Below, piece after piece: positions 36,641-50,600 of a DNA stretch of 64,000 nucleotides. The translations under genes and the position numbers were made by a program. The notes under the pieces are model-generated. The model had not been told where the DNA came from and did no database searches. It saw only the letters and a program-made list of their open reading frames with translations. Position 1 is the first letter of the stretch, and every line of letters starts with the position of its first letter. Source of the stretch: Diphasiastrum complanatum (taxonomy: Eukaryota; Streptophyta; Lycopodiopsida; Lycopodiales; Lycopodiaceae); contig CM055106.1 in assembly GCA_029204225.1 (NCBI GenBank), forward strand, positions 41,928,368 through 41,992,367, written 5' to 3'.

Positions 36641-38400
36641 TGGTGAATACTTGAGGCCACTTGTTATCTACCTTTGTGATTGAGATTAGGGTCACAGGTG
36701 GAGGAGAGATCTATGGAGGCTTGAAGATCCTTACTTGCAAGTGGAGGCATCCTAGCTTGGAGTTGGGGAACATCTTGGAGGTATTTTTACAAGGGTTCAT
36801 TTTGGAGTTTAGAACCACTCTAATGCACAAGAAATGTGATCAGAAGCAGGGATGTTATCTTTGATGAAAGAAATGTGCCAAAGCTGGTTGTTGATAATGT
36901 AGTTCCTAACACTCTTGATAATGATGGTGGATCTTTGGATGCTGATGATAGAGATCCTTCTACAAGTCAAAGCCAATAAGGACATCAGGGCATGGGGCAA
37001 AGCCATCAAGACTCGTTCATGATGTCAAGCGTAAGCAATTTGTGGAAGGTACAAACTTCGCTTTCCTTATTTCTTTGATGATCCTACTTGTGTAGTGGAT
37101 GATAGACAAGAAGAGGTGTGCTTTATCTTTTGTGACACAATCATTAAAATGGAATCATGCAATGGAGATCTAGATTGTGTGTCTATTAAGGGTTGGAAGG
37201 GACTAAAAGGGACAATAATTAACATGCTTGACACTCACCTTCACCTATTCTATCTCGTTTTGGATGTTCTTAGTTTGTGTCATCAACACCAAGTAAAAAT
37301 TGTCAATTTGGAATTAGGAAAAGACATCAAGAAGGAGCCAAAAGTTCAAAGAATTGAGGATTTGTTTTTGCATGTTGTTAAAGGTTTGAGGAGGCCAAAG
37401 GAACAACAATGAAGAGTTCTTGTATCCTAACTTACTCATCTTATCTCCTGTATGGACACACTATTCCTAGATGATGTTGCTAACTAATTTGGTATCACTC
37501 GTGGAATACCCATTCCAATTGATACATGTTTGCAACCGATAGATAATGTAGTATTGAGACTTGGGTGGTATGAAAAATTCAAGATGTTTGCATCAACTCC
37601 CAAAAAAAAAAATGATCTATTTCAACAATATGACTTGTAGCTTGACTAGTTTAAAAGAAAGCGATGTCAGATACTATCCAATGTTGTTGGTACACACCTT
37701 ACAGTGCTCAGGAAAACCAGCAAACTATAGGAATGGAATCGGCAAGTTTTCTCAAAAATCAACATAATAAAATGTGTGACGATTTTTTATACAAGCAAAT
37801 ATACCTTTTTATAAGTAAAAGTCTTAAAAAGTTGAGAAGTTTTATAAAATGCAGTTTTTTTGAGGATAACTCAAAATAGGTTTCCCACGCACTCCACACC
37901 TACATAACTATAAATAAATGAATAATTAACTTCCCCACAAAAGTTAAAATGCTTCTTGTTATTATCAAGCTATGGGATCATCTCCAATCCAACCTAGGTG
38001 GGCGAGCTCATTCAAGCACCTTCAAACACCACACGCCAACTTCAACACCAATGCCAACTTACCACACCAATGCCAACTCACCACACCCCAACTCACCAAC
38101 TCACCACATGTCACATGTGGATGGTGGGAGGTTGCAAAAGTTAAAATGAATGAGTGAAAATCTAAACAGTACAATAAAGAGTTTATACACCCAATTTTAT
38201 GTCAACGGGAATGGAACCGGCATAATGTTTCTGAAACTGATTTCATATAATATTTATCAGTTGTTTATGTAAGCATATATAAACGTCTCATGAGTAGTAG
38301 TCTTCAAAAAACCCAGAAGCTTAAGAAAATGTAAGTCTTTTGAGAATAAGGCCAAAGAGGTTTCTAGACTCTAGACCATGATAAGAAGGGCCATGATAAG
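36641..38400. repeat. No gene recognised; degenerate direct duplication
   Basis: 37730-37885 and 38208-38362 share phrases in the same order (ggaatggaa-cggca, ataagtaaaagtctt / gagtagtagtctt, gagaagttt, ttttgag-ataa). Other frames, including one at 37095-37412, show no known motif. Confidence 0.4.
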
Positions 38401-38417
38401 AAGGGCCAAGTCAATAG

Positions 38418-38990
38418 TTGGCACTGAAGGTGCTTAAATTAGGGCCATTGGTACTTAAAAATTGGGCCGCCATTGAAGTTGGACAGGTTGGCTGTAGAGT
38501 GCCTGCTCCTATTTATGAACGTTGCGGCGATAGAATTGCCCCACGCGCTGCTGCTGCTTTTCTTCATTATGAAACTTGGCATATTTGGGGTGGGGCCTGG
38601 GCCTTTCTCTCCACTGCAAGCATAGCTTTTATCTTTTGGCAGAAAAGCTTCAAGTCACTAAAGATAGGCGAAAGGTAGAAACTGTATTTACTACTGAAGG
38701 GTATATTCCGTTTCAGTGCCTTTCTTATTGATGGGTAGGCATCCGATCTATTTCACACTTCAAAATGCAATTTGATGGAATTAGTTTCACACTTCAAAAT
38801 GCAATTGGATGGAATTAACTTTCATCGCTGCAGGGCTCAGCGATGAAAAGGCGAGACATATCAGGTGGGTCAATGCTGATCACTTCCGCCTTCCTCGACT
38901 TCGACTTCGCCGATAACCCCATCTGGACTCTCCTCTTTTGTGTTGATCGGTGGGTTTTTCATAAGCTTTGTATCGTACTCGTCTTTTGAT
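38418..38990 (+). other. Possible coding remnants upstream of the P450 gene
   Basis: 38480-38660 reads ETWHIWGGAWAFLSTASIAF, a membrane-like segment, within an open frame. 38844-38990 reads MKRRDISGGSMLITSAFLDF and then DNPIWTLLFC in an open frame. GC content is higher than in the surroundings. I do not recognise either; they may be exons of a gene cut off here or an untranslated leader of the P450 gene. Confidence 0.25.
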
Positions 38991-39712
38991 CTCTGCCTTC
39001 ATGTTTCATGTTGCAGCTTCTTGAGTGTGCAACTCAGGTTCGTCCTGTTATCTGCTGGCTGTTGAATTGTACTCTCAATGCCTTATTCCCCTCCCTTGAC
39101 AGCAGTCTTAACTGTTAAGTCTTTCTATGTGGAAGTTGCTTAGAAAGTTTATGAAAGCCAGCAGGCTACGGATCAGTCCGATATTTTCAATCATGCTAGT
39201 TTTGTCATTAGGCAGCTGAGTCTCGTGGTCGCAATGTACAAACTCTATTGACTATAGTTGAAGTGATGGTCTTTCTGGCATTCCATTTAATGCAGGCGAA
39301 GTTTCCTCGTTAGGACTTGTAAACAAGTCTGTTCGTTTCTACTTTATAATTCTTGAGCTGATTGTTTATCATTTCTAGGACTGACTATACCTTTTCCAGG
39401 CTCTTTGATTTCAAAGCCAAAGCAATATCTCCGCCAGAGGTCTAGAATCTGCAATGCTGCAACAATGTATGTTTAATAGCGTCTCCTTTTTCCGAGATAT
39501 AAGCTTAGAGAACAGTAATTCCACTGCTCATGCTCTATGTAACGGCAACAATGCTGCTAGCTAGGTTAGTCTCTTGGATGCTGTTATCAAGCACTCGGGT
39601 TTGTGAATCTTTTCCTTGCTTGCTGTCCAAGTGAAGGTGGTTCCTGAAACGCCTTGCGTTCGCCTGTTGACTTGCGTACTGCCATCTTCAGATTTGGAGC
39701 TCATTAAGCACA

Positions 39713-42700
39713 ATGTCAATGATACGCAATTATGCAGACATGGCTATATTGCCATCCAATATAGACGAATTATACGCCGGCTTCACTACTTCTCCATTGA
39801 GCTTCATCACATTCTTGCTGATTGTGGGTTGGTGGATTTTCAGACATCGATTCAATCAAAGGCACAACAAAGGACCAAAGACATGGCCAGTTATCGGTTG
39901 CATTATTGAGCAAGCGAAAAATTTCAATTTTCTCCATGATTGGCTGCTTAATTACTTCAAAGAGACACCCACATTTTCGGTGCCGATGATGACGGTTAAC
40001 AACACATTCACTTCTACTCCTGCTAATGTGGAGTACATTCTCAAGACCAATTTCGCCAACTATCCAAAGGTCAACTTCTCTCTGTGTTGCTCCGTTTTAC
40101 GTTCAAAAAATATGAGTGATCAGTACTGTGATACTTATAATCTATCAATCTCGTCCCAGTTAGACACTGAAGCTTGATAAAATGGTCATTGATGCATCGA
40201 AAATGTTGAGAATTTAGAAGTCCCTTATGTATCTGTATATCCCGTCGATTTGACGAAACCTTTGCACATTATTTATTACTTAGAATATTTGTTGAACTCT
40301 ATGGACAGGACCTTTCTGATCACTTAAATTTTTTACACAAGGTAAAAAATCGACTTGTAGTTCTCGTCATCATTGAGAGAGGATGTTTACCTTGCAATGA
40401 TAGTAGTCTGTTTGTTTGTCTTTCGAAGATATCAACGAGTAAACTATGGGGAGCTGGGACGGACGACGCACGTACGATTTAATGGCTAAATCAGCAAATC
40501 TGACAGTAGACTGTGTGAACCTTCAAAACTAGGGATCTCACTTGCTGTTCCGTGTTTTGCTTCGTATTCTAAGCTGATTAATGTGCCTTGAAATGAATTG
40601 GGAATTGGATGGGCGCCCTCTAAGCTGCCATTCTTCGTGTACAATCATTCCATGAAAATGGAACATCTAAACATCTCCACTCTAAGGTTCTCACAAAAGC
40701 AATGCGATTACTATAATGTCCTTAAGCTTTGACCTGATTAAGAAAATATATCTCAAGCATCTCTCGTGTTATGACATTTCTAAGAGGTCTCTTCATCCAG
40801 CAAATTATGATGAGCGTGGTTTTCTACGTCTAATTTAGAAGTCCCGTCTTGTAACTTTTTGTCTCTTGTTTCCTGTCTTCTATCTAGTAATGTGTAGAGG
40901 ATATCATGTTTACGATCCCTCTGGATGATAGCAAGATCCTGAAACAGAGAACTAGAATCCAGGATTTTTTCTGACTGCAGAAAAGTATACAGACCCGCGA
41001 CCTACACGTGATACTAATTACCACCTGATAGTTTTGTCTGTTCGCTTTTGGCGTGCCTTCTAGAAAGCTTGAAGCATCTATTAGTCAAAAACTCAATCTA
41101 GTCTCGGGTTACTATGAGCTGGCAAATGATGGCGAGTGGTGTTGTGAAAGCCTTTTCAGTAACTGATCTCTAGCTGAACATGCATTACGAGTTTTACGAT
41201 TTGCTGTCAACCCTGGCTTCTGGCAACTGATCTATCCTCGTTTCCATATCTATGTTATGTGTGGTTAACTTCCATCCAGTATGGGGAATTTGCACCGTAT
41301 AATTAGCTCAAAAGTTTCCTGCACTAATCAATCCTCCTGTGAATTGGTGTAATCTTTGGCACTGGAGATTGGCAACACCGACTGAACAAAAAAACTACTA
41401 AGTAATACTTAAAACAGTGATAATGTGGTTCTAAGGTAGTGAAGATGGTGTTGTGTGAGATTGGAAAACTTCAATCTAAGGTTTGGTCTACAATTTTAGT
41501 TATCATGTTGGTTTCACAGCAAGCACTCTAGACTCTTTCTAAATTTGGCTAAGTACTTTACTGAATACATGATGAATACACCGTCGTGGCTGATGTAACG
41601 TTTTACAAGGAGGAAGATAATGCAATGAAATGCTCCTCTGATGTGCTTTTGGGAACTACTGTAGGGTGAAAGAATACAAGAGCGATTTATCGATATGATG
41701 GGGCTGGGGATTTTCAATGTTGACGGGGATTTATGGCACCAACAACGAAAAGTGTCGACCGTGGAGTTTGCATCATCGAAGCTTCGGGATTTAAGCACGC
41801 AAGCTTTCCGGGAGCAAGCACTGAAGCTGGGAAAAGTTCTGTTATTGGCTACTCAAACCTCGCAAGTGGTGGACCTCCAGGTATGACTGACAATCAATGT
41901 AAAATTCTATGAGATAGCTTCCTTTCATGCGTGTTGAAATCACGCGGAAAAATAGATTGCAATTGCATCACTCCATGGGGAGGTTGCTGATCTTCCTAGT
42001 GATCTAGCTGCTCTCACATTTGCATCTCAGTTGATCGGCAAAATATCTCATATGTGCAGGATCTTTTCATGAGATTGACACTGGACTCCATCTGCAAAAT
42101 TGGATTTGGAGTCGACGTTGGGTGTCTGACACCATCACTACCTATAATACCCTTTGCAGCAGCCTTTGATGAAGCCAATGAGCTACTTATCCGGAGATAT
42201 GTGGATTTCACTTGGAAAATAAAGCGAGCTTTGAATATTGGCTCAGAAGCAAGGCTTCGCAAATGCATTGAGGTGGTGAACTCTTTCCTGTATGAGGTGA
42301 TTGAAGCAAGGAGAGCAGAAATGCAGCTCAACTCTTTTGAACAGAATGAGGTAAGAACTGCCCACATCATGCATAACTCACGCGCATTGAAGATCACATG
42401 TGAAATTTCTGCAACTCTGAACGAGAGAGAAGTAAAACAGTCGTCTCTGTAGTGATACTCTTTATGAGCAAAAAGGTAGCCCCCACATCTTCAATGCCAA
42501 GCGCTTTTGTTTTTTTTTTTCTTTTGGCGGCCTACTTTCTTAAGGCATAGAGGGTCCAGGTCCAAGGACTTCCCTTAGAGGAAGGGTCCTTCCTCCACAT
42601 AAAATCAAGTGTTTTATTTATTTATGATTTTCGTTTTTGGTTGTATTATTTTCCAACGCCGACGGAAAGTGTGGAAAAGTAGTGATTCTTTTACGTGCAC

Positions 42701-45700
42701 CTTTTGATTGATGGAGGTTCACTTTTGGCCGTAAAAGAATTTGCTCCACCGATTCCGTTTTGTGAGGTGCCTCCAGTTCCTTCCTCAAAAATTAAATATA
42801 AAATCTACGTTATTAGAACAATAGATCTTTTTGTTTTTAGCCTCCAAACTCTTACAAAGTTCATTTGGTTATTTTCTTTTTCACAAAATTTTCAATGGGT
42901 TAACTTTCAATGATTCCAAACTCTTACAAAGTTCATTCGGTTATTTTATTTTTCACAAAATTTTCAGTGGGTTAACTTTCAATGATTTCAATGATAAAAC
43001 ACATTGAAACCAGTAATGGATACCTTTTGAATATTATGCCCATTTTAAGACAAATTAAAAAGCAGAAAATATGTGTTTTCTTAAAAAGCAGATTTTGCAC
43101 ATTTTTTTGCTGCCTGTTCGTGCCCGTCCGTATGGTGTCCGTACGACTGCCATGTCGCGCATTTGTAGTGGTCAGTCAAAGTCAAACTGCCTATTATGCT
43201 TCATAATGTACATGTGAAAAAATTTAAGGTACCTATTATGCAATGGAAGGGGCTGGGCATAGGCCATCCTGCCCGGTCTAAATTTTTTTGGAAAGCCAAA
43301 CCGGGTTAGAATGGCATGTGCCCGACCCCTTCCATAAAACATAAAAGTTTGATTCTTTGACCTAGGTTGTTCTCTAGGTTATAGCATATCCTAAAGTATT
43401 ACAACTTAGTATTGATTACTAGATAGAAGCCATAATGAGTTTGGAAGTTTGGAAGTTGGGACCAACTTTTTACCTATGAACATGTTCAAAAAGTCAAAAT
43501 CCACCAAGCTTTATGACAATATGGGAATATGGACCCTATATTTACCACTTAAATTTTGTTATATAAAAAGAATAAATCTTTAGTCCTTGATATTCCTCAT
43601 TTACTCTAATTATTTTCCTTACATTTTTCTATGAAACCAATTAAAATTATTCATTTAAGAAAGACAAATGGTCAATTTACTCCTATCAAAGTTTATTATT
43701 GTTATTAAGATTTTTGTGCAAATTTAGAAATTACTTGGATAGATTTCAAAATCCGCAGATTGTTTGTAAGACTTTGTTGATTCTTTGTGAGTATCTAATT
43801 ATATTTAGATCAATGTAAGTATTTTGTGTACCAATATCCTCAAATTATATTGAGTGATTTATTTCATTGTGAATTACATTTGTTCGCCATTGCAAGTATT
43901 ACAAATTTTTTGAGTTTAAGTTCAAGGCATCCTCAGGAAATTATGTGGTGTGCTGCGTTTGATGGACTCAGTGAACGCATAAACATGAAACCTCGCATTA
44001 TTAACTTTGAAATTGAACTCACCTTGATTTCCTTGGATATTATGAAAGTTGATAATGAATTGACTATTTTTTGTGGCAATTTATGAAATCTAAAATCCAC
44101 CATAAAAAATTTCAAGAATATTTAGCTTATAAAAAGGTCGTAAACGGACTTGAAAGACATACTATGACTCATAAAAATTCATAAGTGAGATTGGTAAACA
44201 ATTCTGGCCATAAAACTAGGTGTTCTTCACCATCTTTCATGCTAACCTATGCTAACCTTTACACTCGATAAACGGCCGTAGACTCATGGCAAGGCTTAAT
44301 AACCTTGCCATAATTATACTAGGTGCAAAGGTCACTTCATTTTACAATTTGAGTACGATAAATGCAAATGTATGCCACTTTTCATAATCGCATGTTACAG
44401 TAATCCATATGTACGTAGCTCAATACTTAGGCGTCGAGTCCATCATAGTGGGGTGTATAAGTAGAGTTGTTGACTGCCACCAGGAAGGTGGAGGCTCGAA
44501 TCCCGACCATTGTGTAGTGACATCTAAGGAGCTTAGCACCATAAATGGCTTCACCAAGTTGTATATATGTTCTATAGAACCATTGAGTTCCTTAATAATC
44601 TATGCTTAGGCACACTACATTTTCAACTCCCAAAAATATGGTACAGGGGGCATGATTTACTCTGCCTGGGGGCTTTCATAATACAATAACTTCTCGCTCC
44701 AAAGTTAAAAACCTTCAAAGACTTTAACGGTTTTTATTAATGGTTTTTGGTCAAAAGTTGTATGTTTCAGTTGTTTTTTTGAATTTTGAATAGAAGAGCA
44801 CACCTCTTGGGTTTTTGAATTTTGAATTATTTGGTTTCAGAAAAGAGCAGACATACTTTCCCGGTTCATGAGCCTCACTGGCCCTGACGCCTACGACGAC
44901 AAAATGCTGCGAGATGTGGTTGTGAACTTCATCATTGCTGGACGAGACACCACCGCGCTCACTCTCTCCTGGTTGTTCTCTCAGCTTTGTAAGCATCCCG
45001 ATGTGATTCACAAAATCCTCTTCGAGGTTTCTGCAGTCCTAAATGAGGAAGACACAAGCTGTATTGCCACTGAGCAGCTTGGGTTGTGGGATAAGATGGT
45101 TAATTTTGCACAGCGCTTGAATTATCAGAACCTGAATAAGATGCAGTATCTGCATGCTACCATCACTGAGACTCTCCGCCTCTATCCTGCTGTGCCGCTA
45201 GTATGGCCTCTTGCTATAGTTTTCTTCTTTAATCCTCATTCATTTCTAGTCAGGAATAATGAATCATGTGTGGATGGTTTTAGTTGTACTTATTACAGAA
45301 AAGGCTTCAAGTATGTACTATATACAGAGTCGAAAGCTTCATCATCAAAGGCTAAAGCTGTAGGTTGCCTCTGGCCTGAATTAATCACGTGTTCTGTTGC
45401 AGGAAACTAAGAAGGTTAAATCTGACGACACTTTGCCTGATGGAACACCTGTAAAACAAGGCAACTTTGTTAGCTTTGCTCCGTACTCTATGGGACGGTT
45501 GGAGCGAATATGGGGACCTGATGCGGACGAGTTCAAGCCAGAAAGGTGGCTTGTTGATGGAGTCTTCCAGCCACAGTCGCCTTTCAAACTTACAGCATTT
45601 CAGGTGAGGTGCATTCTAAACATCTATTCGCTTCATTAGAAATTGGCCGACGACAGCCCCTAGCTCTCTTGAATCAAGTTCTTCACAAAAGTAGTTACAA

Positions 45701-46234
45701 TATCGATCGCAATGTAGATAAAACTTGTAGTAACCTTGTTGCTCGTCTTGCTTCGTTCAAATAGTAGCTTACCTATGTCGGTATCTATCCATGCAATTTC
45801 CCTAGAACAAGTTCTGTTTGGTTCAGATGTTTTATCTAAAGAATTTCATTCATACAACAAATCAATGTTCTGATATAATGTCCCAACCTTGTCCTTGATC
45901 ACCCCTCTTCTGCTCGCCTTTGTGCCTCTCGTTTATCTGTAACTCAGTGTTCTGATATGATCCTATTCTTGCATCCCTTCAATAACTTATTAAATGAATT
46001 GATACCTTGTCCTAATCTTTGACCATGATTGGTTGAGTGCAGGCTGGACCAAGGATATGCCTCGGTAAAGACTCAGCATACTTGCAGATGAAGATGACTA
46101 CTGCGATACTTCTGAAGTTCTTCAAATTTGACCTGGTTGTCGGTCAGTCTCTTAGCTACAGGATGATGGTGGTGCTATACATTGCCAACGGCTTGAAAGC
46201 TGTTGTCTCACTGAGACAAGGTGAAGCCCTATGA
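39713..46234 (+). CDS. CYP704: CYP704-like cytochrome P450 (probable fatty-acid omega-hydroxylase)
   Basis: Six exons, all phase 0 with GT-AG junctions: 39713-40069, 41665-41880, 42060-42350, 44841-45200, 45403-45603 and 46043-46234 (TGA), about 538 residues, normal for a P450. An N-terminal membrane anchor (FITFLLIVGWWIF) is followed by a GPKTWPVIG hinge. GIFNVDGDLWHQQRK is the helix-C region. AGRDTTALTLSW is the I-helix oxygen-binding motif. ETLR (45168-45179) is the ExxR motif, FKPERW the PERF motif, and FQ-AGPRICLG, split by intron 5, the heme-binding loop with its Cys. Exon order and motifs match the CYP704 family of the CYP86 clan. These are ER-bound enzymes that hydroxylate long-chain fatty acids; CYP704B members act in spore/pollen-wall precursor synthesis. 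Subfamily A or B cannot be decided. No stop or frameshift. Confidence 0.92.
40070..41664 (+). other. P450 intron 1
   Basis: A 1.6-kb intron between AAG|GTCAAC and CTGTAG|GGTGAA. The splice joins NYPK to GERIQERF, the same place where CYP704 proteins read NYPKG. No repeat or gene was recognised inside. Confidence 0.8.
42844..42987. repeat. 72-bp tandem duplication in P450 intron 3
   Basis: A unit beginning ccaaactcttacaaagttca occurs at 42844-42915 and again at 42916-42987 with a handful of substitutions. Confidence 0.95.
43075..43345. mobile_element. Foldback MITE, family copy 2 (inverted)
   Basis: Matches 23923-24235 on the opposite strand: a cgtccgtatgg/cgtacg block, gtcaaactgcctattatg, then ggaaggggctgggca facing tgcccgaccccttcc with taaatttttttggaaag between. 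It lies wholly in intron 3 of the P450 gene. Confidence 0.8.
44410..44512 (+). other. tRNA-like (SINE?) segment in P450 intron 3
   Basis: An A-box-like stretch tagctcaatacttagg (about 44415-44430) and a B-box-like stretch ggctcgaatcccgac (about 44493-44507) are in the right order, about 65 bp apart. The wide spacing and lack of a foldable acceptor stem argue against a working tRNA gene. A tRNA-derived SINE head is possible. No target duplication was seen. Confidence 0.35.
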
Positions 46235-47600
46235 TTCTGCTGTGTACATATTGACAACTATTCTTTGTACCTCCAATTTCTGAAGCCATGGAGGACACTA
46301 AAAATGTGGTAGCTATTGAAATTAGCGACTAGAAAAATAATAAGTTTAGTCAAGAATGGATACATAATTCATGCCCTTGCAGCTAATTATTGAAGATATT
46401 TTTTAGCTTTTGCTATCTGAAGGAGCTTCTGTTATGTAGTAGCGTTTCTGGCATGGCATGGCTTTCATAATGTGCTATTTACTGCAGCAGATTGATGAAA
46501 ATTACTTCTCAGAGTCTATTTGCTGGGTTCATTAGCCAAGCTTACAAATTAGTGGCTATTACCTCGAACTCTATTTCCTGCTATCAAATTTGCAACATAA
46601 AAACAATCTTGAGAGGACTATGCAAGAATATTCGCTCGGCTTTCAGCTTTACATATACTTGGATAAAGAGAGCAATATATAGATAGATTTCGCAATTCAC
46701 ATGCAATTAGCGGTTCAGCTGAGCAAGGCGTAGTTACATGGTCGTGGCCTACTGTCCGACAGGCCGGCACCCATAGTGGTTTTCTTTTACTGGGATTTGA
46801 AAACTAGAGGAATCTCTTTTAAGTATTGGCATTTGAAAACTAGAGGAATCTCTTTTAAGTATTGTGAATTGGTTTTTTTTTTAGTGACCTTTGCAGTCGG
46901 TCATGAAATTATGGCAAGGCCGTAGGGCTGAGCCATACTTGAACGGCCATTGGGTGATCAGGTCACTATAAAGTCACTTTTGCACTGGGTAAAGTGGATT
47001 TAAAATTATGATGAAACTCTTAGGTCGACCCTATATCAAAATTCAATGATAATGCCTTTTTCCCATTTCACATGAATGATTGTCTTGACATTTCACATTA
47101 GGGCTAAAAACCTTGTGAAGCCTATGTGCTTCTCTTAATTTCAGTGATCTCTGTCTTGAGAAATTAGATTGTGATAATGTGGGCTTGCTATCTGTCCAAT
47201 GATTTGAATGATGTCTCTTGCATACCAAATTTGCTTGTACTCAATGCATAATGTTTAATCTCACACAAGTGTGAGATTTCCAATAGACCCAACAATGGTT
47301 ATGGGCCCACAAGGGTGACTATTCGACACAAGTGCAATCATTTCATTATGACAAGTAGTGTGGCATAAGTAAAGTGATTAATGTCCTTCAGGATTCAAAC
47401 AACTTCCAAATGTCCTTATTACATAGGAGAGTACGATGTCTATTCAGGATCATTAAGTAATGTTCAATGGAAATATTTGCAATATCAATGTGACATGGGC
47501 AAGTACCAAGAAAAAAAACTTATTAGAGAAATTCTCAATCCAAAAAAGATCATATAAAAAATGCCACTTAAATTGACAAAGTTTATTAATGTAAATTACC
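46235..47600. repeat. 3' flank of P450: small duplication, MITE-like segment, palindrome
   Basis: A 36-bp unit (atttgaaaactagaggaatc...) is duplicated at 46795-46866. 46883-46967 is an 85-bp segment with inverted ends agtgacct/aggtcact and inner ggccgt/acggcc pairing. 47257-47278 is a perfect palindrome (aatctcacac-aa-gtgtgagatt). No gene was seen; the first few hundred bases will include the P450 3' UTR. Confidence 0.6.
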
Positions 47601-50600
47601 AAAATAAATTCATTTTCTGCGCAAATGCTTTTTCATTTTTGCTCGCACTATTTTCAATGCTTAACCATTCTATGTACATTGCTGTTTGTAGTTCATTAAA
47701 AATAGTATAACTTCTTAACCGTAGATCCGATTGAGACGAAAATTATATCATTGGAAAGCGCTCGTCGACGAGAGTTTTCCAACGGTAGCTTATATATATA
47801 GCTACTTCAGAGCTGCCGTTCAAAAGTTACGGCCGGTCAAAGTTTCTAAAAAATTAAAATATTGCTTATGTGTTCGGATAGAGTGCTCTCTCAGTGAGAG
47901 GGTACTCTATGGTCGCACATAAGCAATATTTGACTCTTTTTTTAAAAACCTTGACCGGCCATAAATTTTGAATGGTAGCTCGGAAGTAGGTCATGTAGGG
48001 TATCCTTGGAAAGCTCTCGTCGAGCACTTTTTAACGGTATAATTTACGCCTCTCAATCGGAGCTAGAGAGTTAATATTATTTTTAATGATAATTGCATAT
48101 TACACTATGAATAATATTTCATGCTTGCGAGATGCCCCTGAGCCCCGAATTATAGCATTATTAATGTTAAATTTACACAAGCTAGTTTGCAAACATTCCA
48201 CTTATTAACGACTTTTAGGCCATGATGTGGGATGTCACACGTGCCAAAGGCATAGGATACCTTATTCTAAGTCAAATCATTAACCTAGCTTTGGAATGGT
48301 ACCTTTGGAATGTGTTTGATTGGGGTGTCTGATTTTGTTGTTTATGGTTAAAGAATAAAGACGTTAAATAGAGAGAGACACACACACTCAGTTTCTCATC
48401 CGATATTCGATTAGTGAGCAATGCTCTGGCTGTGGTCTTGCTATTTGGAATGTCTTATTCTCTAACAAATTCCTGATATACCCAGATAGAGTCAACTCTT
48501 AATGGTAGCTACTGCTGCAAATTAAGATCTATCCTCTTCCAAGATATAGACAAACACTATACATTTTCTACGCAAATGCTTTTTCATTTTTGCCTGCACT
48601 ATTTTCAATGCTTAACCATTCTATGTACATTGATGTTTGTAGTTCATTAAAAATAGTATAACTTCTTACCCGTAGTTCTGATTGAGACGAAAATTATATC
48701 ATTGGAAGGCGCTCGTCGACGAGAGTTTTCCAACGGTAGCTTATATATATAGCTACTTCAGAACTGCCGTTCAAAAGTTATGGCCGGTCAAAGTTTCTAA
48801 AAAATTAAAATATTGCTTCTGTGCCCGGATCGAGCACTCTCTCAGTGAGAGGGTACTCTATGGTCGCACATAAGCAATATTTGACTCTTTTTTTAAAAAC
48901 CTTGACCGGCCATAAGTTTTGAATGGTAACTTGGAAGTAGGTCATGTAGGGTATCGTTGGAAAGTTCTCGTCGAGCACTTTTTAACGGTATAATTTACGC
49001 CTCTCAATCGGAGCTAGAAAGTTAATACTATTTTTAATGATAATTGCATATTATACTATGAATAATATTTCATGCTTGCGAGATGCCCTTGAGCCGAATT
49101 ATAGCATTATTAATGTTAAATTTACACAAGCTAGTTTGCAAACATTCCACTTATAAATGACTTTTAGGCCATGATGTGGGATGTCACACGTGCCAAAGGC
49201 ATAGGATACCTTATTCTTAGTCAAATCATTAACCTAGCTTTGGAATGGTACCTTTGGAATGTGGTTGATTGAGGTGTCTGATCTTGTTGTTTATGGTTAA
49301 AGAATAAAGACATTGGATAGAGAGAGACACACACACTCTGTTTCTCATTCGATATTCGATCAGTGAGCAATGCTCTAGCTGTGGTCTTGCTATTTGAAAT
49401 GTCTTATACTCTAACAAATTCCTGATATACCCAGATAGAGTCAACTCTTAATGGTAGCTACTGCTGCAAATTAAGATCTATCCTCTTCCAAGGTATAGAC
49501 AAAATAAATTCATTTTCTGCGCAAATGCTTTTTCATTTTTGCCCGCACTATTTTCAATGCTTAACCATTCTATGTACATTGTTGTTTGTAGTTCATTAAA
49601 AATAGTATAACTTCTTACCCGTAGTTCTCGTTGGAAAGTTCTCGTTAAAAATAGGGTATCGTTGGAAAGTTCTCGTCGAGCACTTTTTAACTGTATAATT
49701 TATGCCTCTCAATCGGAGCTAGAAAGTTAATACTATTTTTAATGATAATTGCATATTATACTATGAATAATGTTTCATGCTTGCGAGATGCCCTTGAGCC
49801 GAATTATAGCATTATTAATGTTAAATTTACACAAGCTAGTTTGCAAACATTCCACTTATAAATGACTTTTAGGCCATGATGTGGGATGTCACACGTGCCA
49901 AAGGCATAGGATACCTTATTCTAAGTCAAATCATTAACCTAGCTTTGGAATGGTACCTTTGGAATGTGGTTGATTGAGGTGTCTGATCTTGTTGTTTATG
50001 GTTAAAGAATAAAGACATTGGATAGAGAGAGACACACACACTCTGTTTCTCATTCGATATTCGATCAGTGAGCAATGCTCTAGCTGTGGTCTTGCTATTT
50101 GAAATGTCTTATACTCTAACAAATTCCTGATATACCCAGATAGAGTCAACTCTTAATGGTAGCTACTGCTGCAAATTAAGATCTATCCTCTTCCAAGGTA
50201 TAGACAAAATAAATTCATTTTCTGCGCAAATGCTTTTTCATTTTTGCCCGCACTATTTTCAATGCTTAACCATTCTATGTACATTGTTGTTTGTAGTTCA
50301 TTAAAAATAGTATAACTTCTTACCCGTAGCTCCGATTGAGACGAAAATTATATCATTGGAAAGCGCTCGTCGACGAGAGTTTTCCAACGGTAGCTTATAT
50401 ATATAGCTACTTCAGAGCTGCCGTTCAAAAGTTATGGCCGGTCAAAGTTTCTAAAAAATTAAAATATTGCTTCTGTGCTCGGATAGAGCACTCTCTCATT
50501 GAGAGGGTACTCTATGGTCGCACAGAAGCAATATTTGACTCTTTTTTGAAAAACCTTGACCGGCCATAAATTTTGAATGGTAGCTCGGAAGTAGGTCATG

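Larger units (their letters stand above)
42351..44840 (+). other. P450 intron 3, transposon-loaded
   Basis: A 2.5-kb intron between GAG|GTAAGA and TTTCAG|AAAAGA. It contains a 72-bp tandem duplication, a foldback MITE, AT-rich DNA and a tRNA-like segment, all described separately. The other introns of this gene are 1595, 179, 202 and 439 bp. Confidence 0.85.

Noticed and set aside
37949-38157. Thr/Pro/His-rich frames
   Set aside because: They come from short caccaa-/ccaactcacc-type repeats in both frames; no protein similarity.
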